Shown here: one piece after another, positions 58,972 to 64,000 of the stretch
Layout: each line of letters opens with the position of its first letter
How positions within the stretch are numbered: position 1 is the first letter of the stretch
Assembly (NCBI RefSeq): GCF_009795885.1
Contig: NZ_WTEV01000009.1
Coordinates: forward strand, 46,883-110,882
Reading direction: 5' to 3'
DNA: 64,000 bases
DNA from: Gilliamella sp. Pas-s25
GTDB lineage: Bacteria; Pseudomonadota; Gammaproteobacteria; Enterobacterales; Orbaceae
The notes under the pieces: generated by a model
Databases searched by the model: none
Seen by the model: the letters and a program-made list of their open reading frames with translations, nothing else
What the model was told of the DNA's origin: nothing
Translations under genes and position numbers: made by a program

Positions 58972-59931
58972 ATGTTTAATCAGGATTTAATTAATAGGAT
59001 ATTGATAGAGCCAATTCGTAAAGGAGCCAATAGGTTATTAATAGTTTCAGGCTACGCTTCTCATACGATGGCATCTTGGCATTTAAAAAGAATTAAAGAA
59101 TTAGGTTTACCAACAATTGATATAGAATTGATTGTTGGTATGGCCTTATATGATGGATTAAAAGAAGATATTCATCAAGGTTTCAAAGATATTCATGAAA
59201 ATAATGATGATATCTATTCTAATTTTCAATGTCAGTACATAATTGAACACGCTCCCGTTCACAGTAAAATTTATATTTGGCTAGATAATGATTTACCAAT
59301 AGAAGCATATACAGGGTCAGCTAATTATTCTCAAGCAGGTTTCAGTTTAGGGAGAAGAGAATATATGACACCTTGTGAGCCTTATCTGGCTTTTCAATAT
59401 TATAATGGTTTGATTTGTGATGTGATGTTTTGTAATCATAATGAAATCGAAGATTATATTATGTTAAGAGCATCTCATCCTGTTTTAGAGAATGAAATCG
59501 AAAATTCAGCTATTATTTTTGATGACAGCATTGAAAATGTAACCCTTTCTCTCTTGGACTCAAAAACTGGTGAAACACACAGGCATTCTGGCCTAAATTG
59601 GGGACAAAGAAATGGTAGAGAGCCAAACCAAGCTTACATTCCTGTTCCTTCAAGAATAGCAAGATCTGGATTTTTTCCCCTAGAAAAAAGACATTTTTCA
59701 GTTTTAACTGATGATCATAAAAATTTGGTTTTAAGAGTCCAGCAACAAGGTGATAAAGCGATAACAACACCAATGAACAATTCGTTGATAGGAGAATACT
59801 TTAGAAATCGTCTAGGCCTTAACAATGGACAGTTCGTAACCAGACAACACTTAGAAGATTATGGAAGAACGGATGTAACTTTTTATAAATTAGATGAAGA
59901 ACAATTTTATATGGATTTTTCACCGCATTAA
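58972..59931 (+). CDS. PLD-type restriction endonuclease (NgoFVII-like)
   Basis: The 319-residue nuclease is of the phospholipase D superfamily. The half-site is H97-S-K99 (VHSKIYIWLDND) and GSAN (115-118 in TGSANYSQAG), one HKD motif per chain, so a dimer is expected. The C-terminal part (GREPNQAYIPVPSRIARSG to TRQHLEDYGRTD) matches the DNA-binding region of NgoFVII relatives. It starts four bases after the methyltransferase. NgoFVII cuts GCSGC, but that specificity cannot be carried over by sequence alone. Confidence 0.88.
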   Translation: MFNQDLINRILIEPIRKGANRLLIVSGYASHTMASWHLKRIKELGLPTIDIELIVGMALYDGLKEDIHQGFKDIHENNDDIYSNFQCQYIIEHAPVHSKIYIWLDNDLPIEAYTGSANYSQAGFSLGRREYMTPCEPYLAFQYYNGLICDVMFCNHNEIEDYIMLRASHPVLENEIENSAIIFDDSIENVTLSLLDSKTGETHRHSGLNWGQRNGREPNQAYIPVPSRIARSGFFPLEKRHFSVLTDDHKNLVLRVQQQGDKAITTPMNNSLIGEYFRNRLGLNNGQFVTRQHLEDYGRTDVTFYKLDEEQFYMDFSPH

Positions 59932-59961
59932 TAATCAAATTTGTTTCACGGAGAAATATAA

Positions 59962-61509
59962 GTGCTAAATTATTGGTGGGTAACACGACCTAAAAGACGT
60001 TTGAATTCAGTTCCAGAAGTATTGGCAACTTTTTCTGATATTTCATTAAATCAAGAATGGATTGGACAACGAGAAATTCATATGTCATTAGAAGACGCCC
60101 TCGAAGAAGCTGGATTAAAACGTACTGGAGATCGGCGAGATCAAACAGGTGGTGGAGGTAGAACCTATAAAGCTTGGTTAGTAAGTTTAGGTTTAATTTT
60201 TGTACAAGAAAATACTAAAAAAATAAAATTAACCTTAGCTGGGGAAGCAATAATGAATGGTGATTCTCCAGTTGAAGTATTAAAAAATCAAATTATCAAA
60301 TACCAGTTCCCTTCTTCTTATTCATTAAGTAGCGGAGTAAATGTTTCGGTTCGTTTTAAAATAAGACCTTTCAAGTTTTTGTTAAAATTATTATCAGATT
60401 CTAGAATTGAAAGTTTATCAGAAGAGGAAATTGCAAAAATTGTCGTTGTTGAAGCAGAAAATGAAAGTGCTAAATGTTTTGAATATATTGTTCAGCAAAT
60501 AATTAAATTTAGAAATGATGGTGATGCAATTTTAGCTAAAAATTTTTTTGAAAAATATTCTTCAAGCCGAGGCTCAAAAAATAGTTTTGATCACCTATTA
60601 GACATTGCTAACACTATAATTAACTGGTTGGAATATACTCAATTAGTCAAAAGGGATACTGAAGACCATAGGGTAAGAATTATTGAGGATAAAATAGATG
60701 AGATTAATCAACTGTTGTCTGATTCTCCATTCATTGACCGTCCTGAACAACATGAATATTTTCAAAGAAAATTTGGTGTGGATCCAAAACATCGAAAAGA
60801 TACACGTAATTTGTTAAATATACATGGAATTTCAACGAGAGTTATTGCAATTAATAAAATCAAACAGGCATTTATTACTGAATCAGTAAAAATGCCAATA
60901 AGTAAAATTACTAGTACTCTCATAGACAAAATTTGTGAAAAAACAGGATTTTTACCTGATCTAGTCGAAGATTGCCTACAAGAATTATATCCACAAGGAG
61001 CTATTGGTGCTTTTTTGTCAGAATATTTTGAAATGGCTTTCAAAGATAGAGAGCAAGCCACTGATTTTGAATTAGCAACGGTAGATTTATTTCAAAATGT
61101 TTTTGGTTTTACAGCTAGGCATGTAGGACCAAAAGGTTTGACACCTGATGTGTTATTACTTTCTGATGATGAAGGTTATTCGGCTATTTTAGATAATAAA
61201 GCATATAGTAAATATAGTATAACTAATGATCATCATAACAGGATGGTCTATAATTATATTGGTCAGCTTAACAATTATTATAATGGTACTTATCCACTTA
61301 GCTTCTTTTCTTATATAGCCGGGGGATTTGGCTCCAATATAAATATACAACTAAATAGAGTTGTTAACGAAACCGGTATTAATGGAAGTGCTATTAATAT
61401 ATCTACAATGATAAATCTAGTTTATGAGCATACAAGTAATCCTTATACACAACAACGAATTAGAGATATATTTAGTCTTAATAGAAGAGTATTACAAGCT
61501 GATTTATGA
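59962..61509 (+). CDS. AlwI-family type II restriction endonuclease
   Basis: The 515-residue nuclease starts LNYWWVTRPKRRLNSVPEVL, the signature of AlwI relatives. The PD-(D/E)XK site is Asp396 (LTPDVLLL) followed by Asp411-x-Lys413 (ILDNKAY). A GTG start at 59962 follows GGAGA. It follows the PLD-type nuclease by 30 bases, giving one methyltransferase and two nucleases in a row. AlwI cuts outside GGATC; whether this protein shares that site is unknown. Confidence 0.87.
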   Translation: MLNYWWVTRPKRRLNSVPEVLATFSDISLNQEWIGQREIHMSLEDALEEAGLKRTGDRRDQTGGGGRTYKAWLVSLGLIFVQENTKKIKLTLAGEAIMNGDSPVEVLKNQIIKYQFPSSYSLSSGVNVSVRFKIRPFKFLLKLLSDSRIESLSEEEIAKIVVVEAENESAKCFEYIVQQIIKFRNDGDAILAKNFFEKYSSSRGSKNSFDHLLDIANTIINWLEYTQLVKRDTEDHRVRIIEDKIDEINQLLSDSPFIDRPEQHEYFQRKFGVDPKHRKDTRNLLNIHGISTRVIAINKIKQAFITESVKMPISKITSTLIDKICEKTGFLPDLVEDCLQELYPQGAIGAFLSEYFEMAFKDREQATDFELATVDLFQNVFGFTARHVGPKGLTPDVLLLSDDEGYSAILDNKAYSKYSITNDHHNRMVYNYIGQLNNYYNGTYPLSFFSYIAGGFGSNINIQLNRVVNETGINGSAINISTMINLVYEHTSNPYTQQRIRDIFSLNRRVLQADL

Positions 61510-61650
61510 GTTAGTTTATTATTTTATCTTTTATTTTTATAAATATTTTATAAATTATTATAACATTGTTTTTTTAGTTTTTTTAATAAATGATTATTGG
61601 TAGCATGTATTTTTAGAGGGAATAATTGTGTCAATTATAGGCACCATAAA

Positions 61651-61990
61651 TTTATCTCTATTGAGCTCAAAAACCGGGAAAACACATTTAAGTTTTGTTT
61701 TAAATTGGTGACATAGAAAAATAGAGGGCCAAACCAAGCTTACATTCTTGTACCTGTAAACATAGTAAGAACTAGTTTTTCCCCATCAAGTGATGAGCTT
61801 TTTGAAATATCATATGATGATGGAAAACGCCTAATATTGCGTTTAGAACAAGACAACGTTAAATTACTGTACAAGAAAATAGTTCAATTCTAGGTAAATA
61901 CTTTGGAAACCACTAGGCCTAAACAATGGGCAATTCGTAACTAGACAATACTTATCAAAACTAGAGATAGTAAATTTCATTAGATTTTTC
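61651..61990 (+). pseudogene. Decayed second copy of the PLD-type nuclease 3' end
   Basis: The stretch resembles 59550-59930 of the intact nuclease gene: TCAAAAACCGGGAAAACACA against TCAAAAACTGGTGAAACACA, GAGGGCCAAACCAAGCTTAC against GAGAGCCAAACCAAGCTTAC, and GGCCTAAACAATGGGCAATT against the matching part. Frame shifts and stops (ALNW*) break it. It is either a relic of a duplicated system or the end of a second, related nuclease lost by deletion. Confidence 0.82.
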
Positions 61991-62078
61991 TAGGCTTTGA
62001 AATTAATTGTTGTCTTGCTGTTTATTTAAAAATGAATGGGATGTCCTACTGTCAATAAATAATATTTAAAATAAGATA

Positions 62079-63239
62079 TCATCCTTGCATTTTTATAAAT
62101 TTAAAAGAAACATTTTTATCCCAGTTGGGATGATATGATGTTTTTTGTAATAATAATTTCCCTGCTCTATTTATTCTTTCTTTACCTATATCACTGATAT
62201 ATTTAAATCTATTTTTAAATTTTTTGTTCTTAAAATTGCAATGCTCTGGTGATTGAATCATTATAAATTTTCTATTCCCACCATCTTCCGAATTCAATTC
62301 CAATGTAGCATGTGCAGTGGTTGCTGAACCAGCAAAAAAATCGAGAATAATATCATTATGTTTTGATGCTATCTGTAATATTTTTTTTATTAATGAAACA
62401 GGTTTTGGTGTATCAAAAACTAGTTCATTGTTAAATAAAGATGTTATTTCTTTATTAGCCTGTTGTGTGTGACCGACTTCATCGTATGACCAAAACGTTG
62501 TGGGTAGTACTCCTTGTTTAACCTCATTCAAATATCTTTTTAATTGTGGTGCACCAGTACCTTTTTGACCAAAATAAATTCGATTTTCTTGAAGCCATTT
62601 ATTCATTGTTTCTTTAGATGCTCTCCAACTATTTCCATTTGGAGGATAATACTCTTTACCAGTATTAGGATTAACAATTGGATATACCCTACTAAGAGAA
62701 AATTTTTTTACTAATAAATTATCTTGTCGCCAAACACCTTTACCATCGCCATCATCGTTTTTATAAGGTTTATTAAGATTTTCATTCCTAGGCAATAAGT
62801 TGATTCTGAAATTACTTGTTTTTTGATAAACAATAATATATTCATGAACAGTGGACATCGTATAAGAATCATTGGATTGAGAATATTTTTTTTGCCAAAT
62901 AATGTTAGCTATAAAATTTTCTTTGCCAAAAATGTTATCGCAAATTAAACGTAAATTAACTAATTCATTATCATCAATACTAATAAATATTGCTCCATCT
63001 TCAGCTAATAAACTTTTGGCTAACTCTAATCTTGGTGACATCATCTCAGACCATGTGAATCCTTTATAATCAGAAAAACAATCATTATATACATAAGAAT
63101 TGCCAGTATTATAAGGAGGATCTATATAGATTAAATTGATTCTATTTTTATACTTATCAATCAAATGTTCTAATGCAAACAAATTATCACTTTCTATATA
63201 TAAATGATCTTGATTTATTAATTTGTTAATTTTTTTCAT
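62079..63239 (-). CDS. DNA N6-adenine methyltransferase, orphan (type III Mod-like)
   Basis: The 386-residue methyltransferase is of the beta class: the catalytic motif DPPYNTG (40-46) comes before the AdoMet-binding motif DFFAGSATTAHA (300-311). The closing segment FKYISDIGKERINRAG is common in type III Mod and related enzymes, which are usually 500-650 residues. No res gene lies downstream; only the nuclease relic does. No good ribosome site precedes the ATG. It may be an orphan or have served the AlwI-like nuclease. Confidence 0.85.
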   Translation of the reverse strand: MKKINKLINQDHLYIESDNLFALEHLIDKYKNRINLIYIDPPYNTGNSYVYNDCFSDYKGFTWSEMMSPRLELAKSLLAEDGAIFISIDDNELVNLRLICDNIFGKENFIANIIWQKKYSQSNDSYTMSTVHEYIIVYQKTSNFRINLLPRNENLNKPYKNDDGDGKGVWRQDNLLVKKFSLSRVYPIVNPNTGKEYYPPNGNSWRASKETMNKWLQENRIYFGQKGTGAPQLKRYLNEVKQGVLPTTFWSYDEVGHTQQANKEITSLFNNELVFDTPKPVSLIKKILQIASKHNDIILDFFAGSATTAHATLELNSEDGGNRKFIMIQSPEHCNFKNKKFKNRFKYISDIGKERINRAGKLLLQKTSYHPNWDKNVSFKFIKMQG

Positions 63240-63717
63240 ATATAATTATCAAGTTATTAATGCAAAGCAGGTATATAACTATAATTTAATTTTTACACTC
63301 AAACCTCCAAAATAATTGAATATAACATTAAAAGCAAGCGAACTTTTGACAAAGAAAGATATACATTTTATGTTTATATTATCAAAACTTAAAAATGACC
63401 TTTCCCAGGATATAAATAACATAAGGAATGTTTATGAATAAAAATTATAAACTCCTTTTCCTTCTCATTAACCGATTATAAAAATTTATACTGTAAGCCA
63501 AGGTTGAACCTAATTTTTTTGCAATTGGTTCTCATAGTTTATATGAAAATTCTATTTCAAATTTGATGACACTATTTATTGAGCAGAATCCTCATATTCA
63601 TCCATTCCTGACATGAGTTTTATTATCGCTTTTAGAGTTTCCTGAAATAAATTGTGTTTATCTCAGTGAACTATCAGTAAAAAAAGATGATGACAGATAA
63701 AGAGATTAAGTTCCTAC
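63240..63717. other. Non-coding right end with a truncated leader
   Basis: About 480 bases contain no intact gene. At 63434-63481, behind AAGGAATG, a frame reads MNKNYKLLFLLINRL and stops, like the start of a lost exported-protein gene. The rest is AT-rich with scattered stops in all frames. Confidence 0.4.
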
Positions 63718-63737
63718 GGATACAACTTCGGATACAT
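63718..63737 (+). repeat. Right tandem GGATACA site (possible integrase arm site)
   Basis: GGATACAACTTCGGATACAT matches 17 of 20 bases of the site at 48270-48289 and lies 52 bases inside the right attachment repeat. Confidence 0.55.
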
Positions 63738-63789
63738 TCCTCAACCTCAATTCCTCCAACTCAATAATACCAATGCTTTAAGCTGTATC

Positions 63790-63854
63790 TTCGATTCCGC
63801 GTCCGGGCACCAATCACCAAATTCTAAGACCTGCTTCTAGCAGGTTTTTTTATG
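63790..63854 (+). repeat. Right attachment repeat of the integrative element
   Basis: This is an exact 65-base copy of 48119-48183: the tRNA-Phe 3' end, CCA and terminator. No 5' half of a tRNA precedes it, so it is the far junction of the element. Weaker similarity runs on to 63913, where an IS element begins. Confidence 0.92.
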
Positions 63855-63915
63855 CCTAAAGCCTTTACAGATAAGCCTTTAACCTTGTTTCACTACTCAA
63901 CCGAATTCAACTGGA

Positions 63916-64000
63916 TGATCCTCGCCAAAATATTAGACAGTGCCCACCTCTATCATTTTTTCGTTTTGGTAATATTGTTGTTCATATTGTTCAGGTGATA
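63916..64000 (-). mobile_element. IS3-family element, end entering the window edge
   Basis: TGATCCTCGCCAAAATATTA and GACAGT are the reverse complement of the terminal repeat seen at 27.8 and 45.2 kb. On the minus strand the frame reads SPEQYEQQYYQNEKMIEVGT and stops within the repeat. The reading frame is open to the window edge, so this copy may be intact. It sits just after the extended attachment repeat. Confidence 0.85.

Overview
The window reads as an AT-rich gammaproteobacterial chromosome. Gene content and several gene orders are enterobacterial: carAB, nagE facing nagBAC, fabZ-lpxA-lpxB-rnhB, rraA-menA, tusDC after fkpA, a cpxRA-like pair, hisR/proM-type tRNAs and groESL. The compact, AT-rich layout and the sugar-amine PTS genes would fit the gut-associated Orbaceae (Gilliamella or a relative). 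That placement is inference; no 16S gene is present to settle it.

Positions 1-27140 are mostly housekeeping. They hold arginine/pyrimidine synthesis (carB partial, carA, argF), pgpA, nadK, grpE, def, dprA, rraA, menA, an HlyD-plus-two-permease export locus without an ATPase, ndh, and the lipid A/fatty acid cluster. fkpA-tusD-tusC, the N-acetylglucosamine regulon (nagE / nagBAC) and asd follow. Regulatory sites can be read directly: tandem ARG boxes at carA, an ARG box at argF, a sigma-32-type promoter at grpE, and CRP- and NagC-like sites between nagE and nagB.

Positions 27141-45330 are more mosaic. A two-gene unit encodes a long coiled-coil protein and a Clp/Hsp100-like AAA+ protein whose first ATPase domain has lost its catalytic residues. 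mntP, a pilW-like lipoprotein and rlmN come next, then a VanY-like carboxypeptidase, a CpxRA-like two-component system, and tRNA-His and tRNA-Pro. Two tandem GntR regulators precede a mannose-family PTS with two SIS-domain deglycases, resembling the glucoselysine/fructoselysine (gfr) operon. Fragments of one IS3-family element lie at 27.8 kb and 45 kb, and another copy enters at the right window edge.

Positions 45328-48141 carry groEL, groES (with a textbook heat-shock promoter), fxsA and tRNA-Phe. tRNA-Phe is the integration site of a roughly 15.7-kb element (48119-63790). A 65-bp perfect direct repeat of the tRNA 3' end and its terminator bounds the element, and similar tandem GGATACA repeats lie just inside both ends.

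The element carries two Gp2/YagK-like genes (one with its histidine motif lost), an EcsC-like protein behind a 33-codon gene, a RadC-like protein, and a run of four exported proteins of unknown role. AlpA and a P4-type integrase follow, then an ardA anti-restriction gene interrupted by a stop codon. The restriction block consists of a C5 DNA methyltransferase, a PLD-type (NgoFVII-like) nuclease, an AlwI-like nuclease, a decayed second copy of the PLD-type nuclease, and an orphan N6-adenine methyltransferase on the other strand. The best candidates for something undescribed are the coiled-coil/pseudo-Clp pair and the exported four-gene run inside the element.
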